A DNA stretch of 34,213 nucleotides from an uncultured Collinsella sp. (GTDB lineage Bacteria > Actinomycetota > Coriobacteriia > Coriobacteriales > Coriobacteriaceae), in NCBI GenBank assembly GCA_934650975.1, contig CAKUFW010000015.1, positions 1-34,213 of the forward strand, read 5' to 3'. The first letter of the stretch is position 1. Each line of letters starts with the position of its first letter. The notes under the pieces were generated by a model. It saw only the letters and a list, made by a program, of their open reading frames with translations, made no database searches and was not told the origin of the DNA. The position numbers and the translations under genes were made by a program. Below are positions 23,566 to 30,711 of the stretch, piece by piece.

Positions 23566-24462
23566 GTGTCCAATAAGCCTCAGGACGCCGAGTCCAAGCA
23601 GCCCGACTCGTCGTTCATCCAGCTCGACGACACTGTGCAAAAGGGCGCCGCTTCGGCGGCGTCCGCCCCTCGGCGCAAGGCGCTTGTTGGCGCCCTGACG
23701 GCCGCCTGCATCGTGTTGATTGTCGTCTCGCTGGGCTTTGTTCGCCCTTCCGTCAGCGGTGCCTGGTCCATCGATTGGATTGTCGAGACCGTGACGGGGG
23801 AGAGTGTCGTTGCCAAGGAAGCGTCGGTTTCCGGCTCGACTACCGCTTCGGGTAAGACTGGAGCCAAGGGCTCAAAATCTTCGGATGATGCGAGCTCTGA
23901 GTCCAAGGATCCGGACGAATCCGACTCCAAGGACGATTCCGAGTCTTCGGACAAGGACTCGAAAGAGAAGAAGTCCGAAGGCAAGGACGGCAAGAAGTCC
24001 GGGGGTAAATCGGGTTCGCAGAATTCTGAGTCCACTGGCGGATCGAGCGCTTCTGGTGGCTCATCTTTGGGCGGGGGATCGACGACCGGCGGTGGGTTTG
24101 CATCCAGCAGTGGCAACGCCTCTGCGGGCAATCAGGGCGGCTCGCAGCAGCCTGGACGTGTTACCGTGACGGTCTCGGTCACATCGAGCGCCGTGGGCAA
24201 TCCTGTTTCTTCTGGCGGTACGTTCACCTTCAACGAGGGTGCCACGGCCTACGATGCCCTGTGCGCCCTGGGCCTCTCCGTGAATGCGCACGGTTCGTCG
24301 TATGGCACGTATGTCGCTGCCATTGGCGGTTTGGCCGAGAAGGAGCACGGCGGCACGAGCGGCTGGATGTACTCCGTCAACGGCGTAACGCCCAATACAG
24401 CTTGCAGCAGCTACGTTCTCAAAAACGGCGACAACGTAGTCTGGTATTACGTTACAGGCTAG
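23566..24462 (+). CDS. Membrane-anchored DUF4430 protein
   Basis: 298 residues. Short cytoplasmic N-terminus, one membrane helix (about 42-62, ALVGALTAACIVLIVVSLGF), long Ser/Lys/Asp/Glu spacer (about 85-190, stalk-like), then DUF4430 (about 200-298) with TFNEGATAYDALCALGL, GTSGWMYSVNGV and the closing LKNGDNVVWYYV. The type II topology puts the DUF4430 domain outside, tethered by the stalk. DUF4430 is the transcobalamin/intrinsic-factor C-terminal-like domain, so corrinoid binding is likely but inferred. Two GTG starts are possible (23557, 23566); AGGTGA lies 5 bases before 23566. It follows the giant protein by 9 bases, so both probably share the riboswitch. Confidence 0.88.
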   Translation: MSNKPQDAESKQPDSSFIQLDDTVQKGAASAASAPRRKALVGALTAACIVLIVVSLGFVRPSVSGAWSIDWIVETVTGESVVAKEASVSGSTTASGKTGAKGSKSSDDASSESKDPDESDSKDDSESSDKDSKEKKSEGKDGKKSGGKSGSQNSESTGGSSASGGSSLGGGSTTGGGFASSSGNASAGNQGGSQQPGRVTVTVSVTSSAVGNPVSSGGTFTFNEGATAYDALCALGLSVNAHGSSYGTYVAAIGGLAEKEHGGTSGWMYSVNGVTPNTACSSYVLKNGDNVVWYYVTG

Positions 24463-24484
24463 AGGCCTCGACATAACACGCCAA

Positions 24485-24524
24485 ACGGGCGATTCGGACC
24501 AACATCCGAGCTGCCCGTCTTTAT
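24485..24524 (+). terminator. Intrinsic terminator of the B12-regulated operon
   Basis: ACGGGC (24485-24490) pairs with GCCCGT (24513-24518), with inner TCGGA/TCCGA pairing, followed by CTTTAT. It lies 23 bases after the DUF4430 stop codon. Confidence 0.75.
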
Positions 24525-24530
24525 GCGAAT

Positions 24531-24820
24531 GGGACGCCGTTTCCCAATCGAGGCTCAACCGGAAATTGCATCCCACTCTGAAGGCGAATTCCGGGACACA
24601 CTTTCCGCATCAGCATCCATTGGGAAAGCGTATCCCGTTCTAGACATCGATAACGGGATGCGCTTTCCGTTTCGGCGTCCGCGGGAAACTGCGTCCCGTT
24701 CTGCTGACTGATTCCGGGATGCACTTTCCGCCGTGGCGGCGTTTTGGAAACTGTGTCCCGCTCTGAGGGCGCAATGTGGGATGCAGTTTCCGCGGGGCGC
24801 CCCTAGGGAAACTGCGTCCC
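24531..24820. repeat. Regular array of ten alternating inverted 14-bp motifs
   Basis: The forward form has consensus GGGATGCRSTTTCC and the reverse form GGAAACTGCGTCCC, which are reverse complements. Copies start at 24531, 24561, 24593, 24623, 24655, 24684, 24716, 24746, 24778 and 24807, strictly alternating. Centre spacing is 29-32 bases and the pair period is 61-62 bases. Spacers are unique apart from a pyrimidine-rich RYTCT after each reverse copy. Each forward/reverse pair can form a 14-bp stem with a 15-16 base loop. The 62-base period is not a multiple of 3 and no ribosome site is seen, so the frames across it are not genes. It is not a CRISPR array (units too short and inverted). Role unknown. 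Confidence 0.85.
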
Positions 24821-24871
24821 ATTTCGACGCTGTAGCCCACCTCGTACGCCTTCCCCGGCAGGCTCTGCAAA

Positions 24872-24906
24872 CAAAAAACCGGTTGGAACGTGAATTCCAA
24901 CCGGTT
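24872..24906 (-). terminator. Intrinsic terminator of the first GtrA gene
   Basis: AACCGGTTGGAA (24877-24888) pairs with TTCCAACCGGTT (24895-24906) around CGTGAA; on the minus strand TTTTTTG follows. It lies 27 bases after the gtrA stop and closes the dyad-array gap on that side. Confidence 0.9.
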
Positions 24907-24932
24907 ATACCTTTAAGCAAATGTCGAACAAA

Positions 24933-25340
24933 CTACGACTGTGCGCCCTCGAGGAAGAAGCGGCGGCTAAAGTAGTTGTACCAGGTGACCAGGAACGTGG
25001 CGATGGCCTTCATGGCCTGGTAGCCGATGCTCAAAAACGTGACGCCCACAAACATGTACAGGTCATTGAGGCCCAGGCCAATCACCGACAGGATGGTGAA
25101 GATCGTGAACTCGCGCTTGCGGCTCATGCCCTCGCGGTGGTCGAACACGTACTTCATGCTGAGCCAGTAGTTGACCACGACGGACGTGATGAACGAGATC
25201 GTGGTGCTCATCAAAAAGTCGAGGTGGAACAGCTCGACGAGCGCAATGAGCATGCCCCAGTCGATGCCAAAGGAGATAAGGCCCACGACGGCAAACTTGA
25301 GGAACTGCTTCGTATGAGGTTGTGCCAGTGCCTTGCGCAC
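24933..25340 (-). CDS. GtrA family membrane protein (copy 1)
   Basis: 135 residues with four predicted membrane helices (about 13-33, 38-58, 75-95, 105-125) and the GtrA pattern KFAVVGLISFGIDWGM at the start and ATFLVTWYNYFSRRFFLE at the end. GtrA proteins are thought to move lipid-linked sugars or help cell-surface polysaccharide modification. The start is a GTG at 25340; the ribosome site is weak (GGATG 8-12 bases before) and no better start exists in the frame. It is a close paralog of copy 2: both carry SMKYVF.H.EGMSR.REF followed by LSVIGL.LND. No glycosyltransferase gene is adjacent, so the substrate is unknown. Confidence 0.88.
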   Translation of the reverse strand: MRKALAQPHTKQFLKFAVVGLISFGIDWGMLIALVELFHLDFLMSTTISFITSVVVNYWLSMKYVFDHREGMSRKREFTIFTILSVIGLGLNDLYMFVGVTFLSIGYQAMKAIATFLVTWYNYFSRRFFLEGAQS

Positions 25341-25491
25341 GTAATCACATCCAATGCGTTGATGAATTGAGCAGAGGATACTTTAGAGCTTTTGCTTGGG
25401 AAACGTAAGGTCTTTGGCAAGAACTATACGAACTCGCCAAATTTGCAAGAGACAATCCGCAAACGTTGTAAATCCTTCCGTAAACGAGCAA

Positions 25492-25535
25492 GGCCCACGA
25501 ACAACACAGCGCTTGACGTGCGTCATCCGTGGGCC
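25492..25535 (-). terminator. Possible terminator of GtrA copy 2 and FBPase operon
   Basis: GGCCCACG (25492-25499) pairs with CGTGGGCC (25528-25535) around a 28-base loop that holds its own small stem (TGACG/CGTCA). The minus strand continues with TTGCTCG, a poor T-run. The region 25341-25491 shows no gene and no convincing promoter. Confidence 0.45.
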
Positions 25536-25559
25536 CCGTAGTGCAACGAGGAGGCCGAG

Positions 25560-25955
25560 CTACTTGGTCTCCTCGCCCTCCAGGAAGATCTTTCGGGTCA
25601 CAAAGTTGTAGACCATAACAAGCGCAGTGGCGCAAATCTTGGCGATATTGGCCTCGAGGCCCAGGCCGGCGTTGAGGGCCAGTACGATGCCGTCGTTGAG
25701 AGCCAAACCGATCACGGACAGCACGACAAAGATAATGAACTCGCGGCGGCGGCTCATGCCCTCCTTGTGCGCAAACACGTACTTCATGCTCGCGACGTAG
25801 TTAAAGATGAGCGAAACGATAAAGCCGCTGGTATTGGCGATCAGGATATTGAGGCCCAGACCGTAGTGGAGCAGATTCATGATGCCAAAGTCGATGACCG
25901 TGGCGACGACGCCGACGACGCCAAACTTCATGATCTGCGCAAGGAGCTTTTGCAT
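25560..25955 (-). CDS. GtrA family membrane protein (copy 2)
   Basis: 131 residues from the ATG at 25955, four membrane helices, GtrA pattern: AQIMKFGVVGVVATVIDFGI at the N-terminus and ATALVMVYNFVTRKIFLEGE at the C-terminus. Probably moves lipid-linked sugars in cell-envelope polysaccharide assembly. The frame extends upstream to a TTG at 26018, but AAGGCAGG lies close before the ATG at 25955, and family length is about 130. It lies downstream of FBPase with a gap of about 80 bases (15 if the TTG is the true start), so it is likely cotranscribed with it. Confidence 0.85.
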   Translation of the reverse strand: MQKLLAQIMKFGVVGVVATVIDFGIMNLLHYGLGLNILIANTSGFIVSLIFNYVASMKYVFAHKEGMSRRREFIIFVVLSVIGLALNDGIVLALNAGLGLEANIAKICATALVMVYNFVTRKIFLEGEETK

Positions 25956-26033
25956 GTAACCTGCCTTAGGGTGGCGCCGCAGCGCCGTGGGGATGACGAA
26001 CTCAGCAAGTTTAGCCAATCCCCACGGGTGGAG

Positions 26034-27950
26034 CTAGGCGCGCTCCTCGATAGCACCGTTTCTATATGCATCGAGCAGCTGGCGCAGGTCTTGGATTTGG
26101 CTGCGAATCTTGGCGCCAGTATCGGTGTCGCTTACCATGCGGCGACGGTCGGCCTCGTCAAAACGATTGGTCTCGCTCTCGATGTCCACGTTGCGCGTGA
26201 GTGCCTCCGCAACCGTCGTAAAGGCCCGGTGCGACTTAAGGCGGCATCCGCGCGAGCTAGAGATGAGCGTGTAGCCGGCGATGCCCGTCTTGGGATGGTA
26301 GGCACGGCAGAAACCACCGTCGATGACCAGCAGCTTGCCTTCGGCACGGATGGGCTGTTCGCCCTTGGTGGTTTTAACGGGCGTGTGGCCGTTGATGATG
26401 TGACCGGTCGGCGAGCATGCCATGGGGACGACGCCGAACTCGTGCATGATGTCATCGCAGACCGAGGGCGACGTGGTGAGCGTGTAGTACGGATCCATCG
26501 GCTCGACCCAGGTGCTCTTGTCGGCGATATAGGCGCGCTCGAAAGTGCGGACCAGACGCCCGCTGGCGGGCGAGTTAAAGCCGATCCACAGGTACCACAT
26601 CCAGTCGAGGGCATCGCGATCGCCCACGCGCCAGGCGCGGCGGGCGATACGGTCGCAAAAATCGAAATAATCGCGGCCGGCGTGCCAGGTACCCAGGCAG
26701 TTCATGCTGCTAAAGGTGCCGTCCTCGTTGAGCGGCACGCAGCCATGGAACAGCAGGTTGCCGTTGGTGACCTTGTACATCGAGCCGTGCGTGTAGAGGA
26801 AATCGATATGGCGATGCAGGTGATCGGCGGTGACGAACTCAGACACGAGCTTGTCGATGATATGCTGCTCCTGGGGCGTGAGCGTATAGGGGTCTGCCGG
26901 GTCGACGGTGGGGAAGTCGTTGGTCGTGAGCGGCCACACGCTGCCGTCGGCGAGCATGACTGTGCCGGTGTCGTGGTCGATCTTGTCGAGCAGCAGGCGG
27001 TCGGTCATATCGAACTCGGGGTGGCGCTGGATAATCTGGCCCTCGAGCTTAAAGAGCAGTACGTTGATGGCCTTGATGAGCGGGGTGATGGACTCACCGG
27101 CGGTGTAGGTGGCATCGGCGAAGGCGACAAGTTCGCGCAGCGAGATGCCGTAATCGTTCTCGAGGATTTCGTAATTGTCGTAGCGCAGGTTGTTGCGCAG
27201 CACCGTGGCGATGCAGGCGGGCTCGCCGGCCGCAGCGCCCATCCACAGCAGGTCGTGGTTGCCCCACTGGATGTCGAGTGAATGGTAGGTGAGCAGGCGG
27301 TCCATAATCTTGGCCGCGCCGCCGCCACGGTCGAAGATGTCGCCCACCAGGTGCAGGTGGTCGACGGCCAGGCGCTTGATGAGCGAGGCGAGCGACTCGA
27401 TAAAGTCATCGGCGCTGGCGGTCTCCAAGATGGACTCAACGATGCGCTCGTGATAGCGCACGCGGTAGTTGTTCTCGTCCGGGTGCGTGTGAAGCAGCTC
27501 GTCGATGATGTAGGCGTAATCGCGCGGGATGGCCTTGCGCACCTTGGAGCGGGTGTAGCGGCTCGAAAGCGAACGGGCGACCATGATGAGCTGATCGAGC
27601 ATCGTCTTGTACCAGGTGGGTGAGTCTTCGTGTTGGCTGCGGACCAGCTCGATCTTCTCGCGCGGGTAGTAGATGAGCGTGCACAGCTCGCCCTTTTCGT
27701 CAAAGGTGAGCGTGTCGCCAAAGATCTCGTCGACATGCTCGCGCACAACGCCCGAGCAGTTGTTGAGGATGTGCATAAAGGCTTCGTACTCGCCATGCAC
27801 GTCGCTCATAAAGTGCTCGGTGCCCTTGGGCAGGTTGAGAATGGCCGAGAGGTTAATGATCTCGGTAAACGCGGATTGTTCGGTGGGAAATTGTCTCGAC
27901 AGCAGGCGCAGATACTTGAAGTCTTGCGGGTTGCGATCGAATGCGACCAT
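26034..27950 (-). CDS. fbp: Class III fructose-1,6-bisphosphatase
   Basis: 638 residues, the usual length of the Firmicutes-type FBPase (PF06874). Removes the 1-phosphate of fructose 1,6-bisphosphate in gluconeogenesis, in the cytoplasm. The metallophosphatase motifs are all there: SDVHGEY (49-55), VGDIFDRGGG (202-211) and WGNHDLLWMG (229-238), followed further on by INGHTPVKTTKGEQPI and LLVIDGGFCRAY. The ATG at 27950 follows AAGGTG at 4 bases. The promoter region holds inverted TGGTAAAC motifs, which may be an operator for a sugar-responsive repressor. Likely cotranscribed with the GtrA gene below it, though nothing else links their functions. Confidence 0.96.
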   Translation of the reverse strand: MVAFDRNPQDFKYLRLLSRQFPTEQSAFTEIINLSAILNLPKGTEHFMSDVHGEYEAFMHILNNCSGVVREHVDEIFGDTLTFDEKGELCTLIYYPREKIELVRSQHEDSPTWYKTMLDQLIMVARSLSSRYTRSKVRKAIPRDYAYIIDELLHTHPDENNYRVRYHERIVESILETASADDFIESLASLIKRLAVDHLHLVGDIFDRGGGAAKIMDRLLTYHSLDIQWGNHDLLWMGAAAGEPACIATVLRNNLRYDNYEILENDYGISLRELVAFADATYTAGESITPLIKAINVLLFKLEGQIIQRHPEFDMTDRLLLDKIDHDTGTVMLADGSVWPLTTNDFPTVDPADPYTLTPQEQHIIDKLVSEFVTADHLHRHIDFLYTHGSMYKVTNGNLLFHGCVPLNEDGTFSSMNCLGTWHAGRDYFDFCDRIARRAWRVGDRDALDWMWYLWIGFNSPASGRLVRTFERAYIADKSTWVEPMDPYYTLTTSPSVCDDIMHEFGVVPMACSPTGHIINGHTPVKTTKGEQPIRAEGKLLVIDGGFCRAYHPKTGIAGYTLISSSRGCRLKSHRAFTTVAEALTRNVDIESETNRFDEADRRRMVSDTDTGAKIRSQIQDLRQLLDAYRNGAIEERA

Positions 27951-27969
27951 GAAACACCTTCCGGTAGTG

Positions 27970-28007
27970 TTGGTAAAACTGGTAAACCAGCGTCAAGCGT
28001 TTACCAG
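27970..28007 (-). promoter_or_regulatory. Candidate operator of fbp with TGGTAAAC repeats
   Basis: CTGGTAAAC (27979-27987) and GTTTACCAG (27999-28007) form an inverted repeat around 11 bases, with a third TTGGTAAAAC at 27970-27979. CTGGTAAACCAG is also a palindrome itself. It starts 20 bases upstream of the FBPase ATG; TTGACG (complement of 27992-27997) could be a -35 box within it. Confidence 0.5.
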
Positions 28008-28066
28008 TATGCGCCGCCTTTGTTTCGATTTTGCGCCGGCGGCTGAATTGTCAGGCGAACGGTTTG

Positions 28067-28080
28067 CTAAATCGATTTAG
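28067..28080. promoter_or_regulatory. Perfect 14-bp palindrome between fbp and degV (operator-like)
   Basis: CTAAATCGATTTAG, a central-CG palindrome typical in form of LacI-family operators. It lies in the divergent fbp/degV intergenic region. A similar partial site, TTGCTAAATCGTTTGAC, occurs at 30378-30394 upstream of the TIM-barrel gene. Confidence 0.45.
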
Positions 28081-28226
28081 TGGAGGTAGATGTGTCGGTT
28101 GAGTGGAGACGATTGCGTGTATTTGCCTGTGTTGGTCCATGGTTCCGGTGGAGATGTTCGTGATAAAGATGTTCAATACAAATAGTTCGAATTGGTAAAT
28201 AGTGGACATTTGTACCGTATTTAGGC

Positions 28227-28252
28227 TTGCTGTGCGATAATTTGCGCAGCAA
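28227..28252 (+). promoter_or_regulatory. Stem-loop just upstream of the degV ribosome site
   Basis: TTGCTGTGC (28227-28235) pairs with GCGCAGCAA (28244-28252) apart from one T-C mismatch; the loop GATAATTT contains the only -10-like box (GATAAT) upstream of degV. It may be an operator overlapping the promoter rather than an RNA structure. Confidence 0.4.
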
Positions 28253-28269
28253 TAATTAAGGAGCCTCAT

Positions 28270-29160
28270 ATGAGTGATTTTGTCCTGACCTGTGAATCCG
28301 CCGCCGATCGAACCCGTGAGTTCTTTGCGTCGCGCAATATCCCTGTCGTGTGTTTTCATTACGAGATCGACGATGTTGCCTATACGGACGATCTGTATCA
28401 GTCGATTACGCCGGACGAGTTTTTTGCCCAGATTGCCGCGGGCGCCATGCCCAAGACGTCTCAGGTGAGCGTGGGTGAGTACGAGGAGTTTTGGGAGCCG
28501 TTCGTTGCCGAGGGCAAGGATGTGCTGCATCTGACGCTGTCGTCTGGCATTTCGGGCACATATGGTTCGGCCTGCGTTGCGGCGCAGATGCTTGCCGATC
28601 GTTATCCCGAGGGCGGCAAGGTGCGCGTGATCGATTCGCTGGCCGCGGCCTCGGGCTTTGGCCTGCTGGTGGAATATGCCGCCGACGTGCGCGATAGCGG
28701 TGCTTCGCTCGAGGAGACGGCCGCTTGGGTCGAGGAACACAAGCTCAACCTGCATCACTGGTTCTTCTCGACCGACCTGTCGAGCTATCTGCGCGGTGGG
28801 CGCATCTCGGCCGCGAGCGCGATCATCGGCACGGCGCTCAAGATTTGTCCGCTTATGACGGTCGATTGCGAGGGTAAGCTGTCGCCGCGCGAGAAGATCC
28901 GCACCAAGAAGCGCGCGATCTCCGAGATGACAAAGACCATGATGGCGCATGTGCAGGATGGCGCGAACTATTCGGGCAAGTGCATCATGTCGCACTCGGC
29001 GTGCCGCAAGGATGCCGAGGCGGTTGCGGCACTGATTGAGGAGCAGATTCCGCAGCTCAAGGGTAAAATTGAGATTAACAACATTGGTGCCCTGATTGGT
29101 TCGCATACCGGCCCCGGCACGGTGACGATCTTCTTTATGGGCGACAAGCGCGTGGACTAA
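28270..29160 (+). CDS. DegV family protein (fatty-acid-binding, FakB-like)
   Basis: 296 residues, cytoplasmic. DegV/FakB proteins bind a fatty acid and, with FakA, deliver it for phosphorylation and lipid synthesis. Family motifs: N-terminal TCESAAD (7-13), PKTSQVSVGEY (61-71) and SSGISGTYGSA (91-101), which form the ligand pocket; LRGGRISAASAIIGTALKI near 180-200; and a C-terminal IGALIGSHTGPGTVTIFF. AAGGAG lies 6 bases before the ATG. No FakA gene is in the window, so it works with a partner elsewhere. Monocistronic; convergent with the next gene across a shared terminator. Confidence 0.94.
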   Translation: MSDFVLTCESAADRTREFFASRNIPVVCFHYEIDDVAYTDDLYQSITPDEFFAQIAAGAMPKTSQVSVGEYEEFWEPFVAEGKDVLHLTLSSGISGTYGSACVAAQMLADRYPEGGKVRVIDSLAAASGFGLLVEYAADVRDSGASLEETAAWVEEHKLNLHHWFFSTDLSSYLRGGRISAASAIIGTALKICPLMTVDCEGKLSPREKIRTKKRAISEMTKTMMAHVQDGANYSGKCIMSHSACRKDAEAVAALIEEQIPQLKGKIEINNIGALIGSHTGPGTVTIFFMGDKRVD

Positions 29161-29186
29161 CTGGCGCGCCACGTTGACGCGCAGAC

Positions 29187-29223
29187 GCAAAAAGGCCCGC
29201 CTCACGTTTGTGGGGCGGGCCTT
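29187..29223. terminator. Terminator between convergent degV and TIM-barrel genes
   Basis: AAGGCCCGCC (29192-29201) pairs with GGCGGGCCTT (29214-29223). On the minus strand TTTTTG follows, making it a strong terminator of the TIM-barrel gene; on the plus strand only CTTGCTGTTG follows, so degV termination is weaker. Confidence 0.85.
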
Positions 29224-29233
29224 GCTGTTGCGG

Positions 29234-30325
29234 TTAGCGCTTCTTTCCGCGGAAGAAGAAGCCGTGGAGCGATGGTTTGAGGCCGCGGTTGGCGCGACGC
29301 TCCTCGATGTGATCGTGGATCGAGGCGACGCGCTCGATTACCTCGTCGGGAATCGGCACGTCGGGATTCATGTTCTCGACCTGGCTGACCTCGGCGGCGG
29401 CGACCTGGTCGATAATGGGCACATCGTCGTGCGAGATGACAGGCGTGGCGTCTTCTTTCATCTTGCGGTAGCGCTGCATCATGTCGGTCTGCAGCTGCTG
29501 GGCCGAAGGCGGTGTCCAGATGATGGCGTTGGCGCCGGCGGCGATGGTCTCGCGGATGCTCTCGGGCGTCTTGCCGCCCGGTGCGATAAGCGGCAGGTTG
29601 GGATAGTGCTCGCGCAGTTCACGCAGGACCTGCGGCGTGTTCTTGCCGGCCGCGATGTTGAGGATCTTGGCTCCGGCGCGCACCTTGGCGTGGGCGTCGT
29701 CGTCGCAGCGAACGACCGTGGCGATGACGGGGATGTCTGCCAGGTTGGTAATGTGCTCGACCATCTCGGCAGTGGCGGGGGAGTTGACCACGCAGCCCGC
29801 CGCGCCCTGCATCTCGGAGACGGCCGCCATCTGCACGGAACGCTTACCGGTGGTGGTGCCGCCGCCAACGCCCACAAAGACCGGGCACTCGGCAACAGTC
29901 AACAGCGCCTGCGTAATGGCCGGCTGTGGCGTGAAGGGGTAAACGGCAAAGACGGCATCGGCGTTGGAGTTGCGGATGACCGCGACGTCGGTGGTGTAGA
30001 TAAGCGACTTGATGCGACGACCGAAGAGCGTAAAGCCGCTGGCCTCCTCGATCTCGTCGGGCATGCGGAGGGCCGCCTTTCGCAGACGCCCGTCGATGGG
30101 CAGCGGCTCCATGGGGAGCAGTCCGTTGGGGGTCACGGCTACCTGGGGCTCGGTGAACTCGTCTGCGAGCTCGACCTCGGAAAAATCGACCGAGGCGACG
30201 ATGTCCTCGTGAACCTCGGCGGGAACATCGATGGGGGCTTGGTCGTTTGCCGTGACCGGCGTGTCGAAGGAGCTGGTGCCGACAAAGGCGTCGACGCGCT
30301 CGTTGAGGTCGTTGAGGGTATCCAT
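29234..30325 (-). CDS. TIM-barrel-like (phosphate-binding aldolase-type) protein, function unknown
   Basis: 363 residues. A 90-residue acidic N-terminal extension precedes a beta/alpha repeat region (about 105-290) with alternating strands such as AVFAVYPFTPQPAITQAL, CPVFVGVGG, GCVVNSPATAEMVEHI, IPVIATVVR, KILNIAAG, LPLIAPGGKT and NAIIWTPPS. The strand order and the late APGGK loop resemble phosphate-binding TIM barrels such as KDPG aldolase or tryptophan-pathway enzymes, but I cannot name the reaction. GGGTTTGKRS (about 153-162) looks like a P-loop yet breaks the consensus after the lysine. The tail is basic (FFFRGKKR). There is no ribosome site before the ATG; a TAGAAT (complement of 30335-30340) lies 9 bases upstream, which suggests a nearly leaderless message. 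Confidence 0.6.
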   Translation of the reverse strand: MDTLNDLNERVDAFVGTSSFDTPVTANDQAPIDVPAEVHEDIVASVDFSEVELADEFTEPQVAVTPNGLLPMEPLPIDGRLRKAALRMPDEIEEASGFTLFGRRIKSLIYTTDVAVIRNSNADAVFAVYPFTPQPAITQALLTVAECPVFVGVGGGTTTGKRSVQMAAVSEMQGAAGCVVNSPATAEMVEHITNLADIPVIATVVRCDDDAHAKVRAGAKILNIAAGKNTPQVLRELREHYPNLPLIAPGGKTPESIRETIAAGANAIIWTPPSAQQLQTDMMQRYRKMKEDATPVISHDDVPIIDQVAAAEVSQVENMNPDVPIPDEVIERVASIHDHIEERRANRGLKPSLHGFFFRGKKR

Positions 30326-30334
30326 GGATGCTCG

Positions 30335-30340
30335 ATTCTA
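30335..30340 (-). promoter_or_regulatory. -10 box close to the start codon (possible leaderless transcript)
   Basis: TAGAAT on the minus strand, 9 bases before the ATG at 30325, with no Shine-Dalgarno in between. No matching -35 was found. A GCCGGCA/TGCCGGC hairpin lies just upstream at 30351-30367. Confidence 0.4.
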
Positions 30341-30516
30341 TGCGATGGTGGCCGGCAGGGTGCCGGCGGCGTTGTGCTTGCTAAATCGTTTGACGAGTTG
30401 ATTTTTCCCCGCCGCGCCATCCGTTAGACCGATGGGCCGGCGAACGTGAAGGAGCTGTGGTGGCGGGTATTGAGGTGCTATCTTGAATGTCCCGTTTAAA
30501 AGAGAGGTGACGCGGA

Positions 30517-30687
30517 ATGGAATTCACAGCAATGTTGGGCTCGATTGGCCTGTGTGTGGGTGCAATCGTAGCCGCCGCGGTCATCTACTTTGTGGTTACG
30601 GCCATTAAAGGCAAAAGAGCCGAGCGCAAGGAACGCGAGGCACTTAAGCAGCACCGTGACCAGCAGAACAAGCGTGCACAGAGATAG
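30517..30687 (+). CDS. Small single-pass membrane protein (56 aa)
   Basis: 56 residues, too short for usual ORF cutoffs. MEFTAMLGSIG, then a hydrophobic helix (about 9-30: CVGAIVAAAVIYFVVTA) and a strongly basic and acidic tail (KGKRAERKEREALKQHRD and onward), so the N-terminus faces out and the charged tail should be cytoplasmic. AGAGGTGA lies 6 bases before the ATG, a near-perfect ribosome site, which makes this a convincing gene. It sits alone between two minus-strand genes. The function is unknown; the layout recalls small membrane-protein partners or FeoB-associated and YtxH-like small proteins, without firm similarity. Confidence 0.8.
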   Translation: MEFTAMLGSIGLCVGAIVAAAVIYFVVTAIKGKRAERKEREALKQHRDQQNKRAQR

Positions 30688-30711
30688 CTTGTTGAGTTTT
30701 GAATCCGTGCG

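Noticed and set aside
24531..24820. CRISPR array
   Set aside because: Repeats are 14 bp, alternate in orientation and have 15-18 bp spacers; there are no cas genes in the window.
24521..24920. Several open frames on both strands over the dyad array with repeated FP/ASR-type words
   Set aside because: The repeated words come from the repeated DNA motif read in shifting frames; the 62-base period is not a multiple of 3 and no ribosome site precedes any of them.
25767..27281. Long plus-strand frame of 504 codons opposite fbp and gtrA
   Set aside because: Mirror frame of GC-rich coding DNA; the minus strand carries complete FBPase and GtrA motifs.
28051..29205. Long minus-strand frame opposite degV (384 codons)
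   Set aside because: Shadow of degV: high Arg/His content, no ribosome site, and degV has full family motifs and a perfect ribosome site.
29830..29875. Walker A P-loop in the TIM-barrel-like protein (GGGTTTGKRS)
   Set aside because: The residue after the lysine is Arg rather than Ser/Thr, and no Walker B or NTPase fold is visible.
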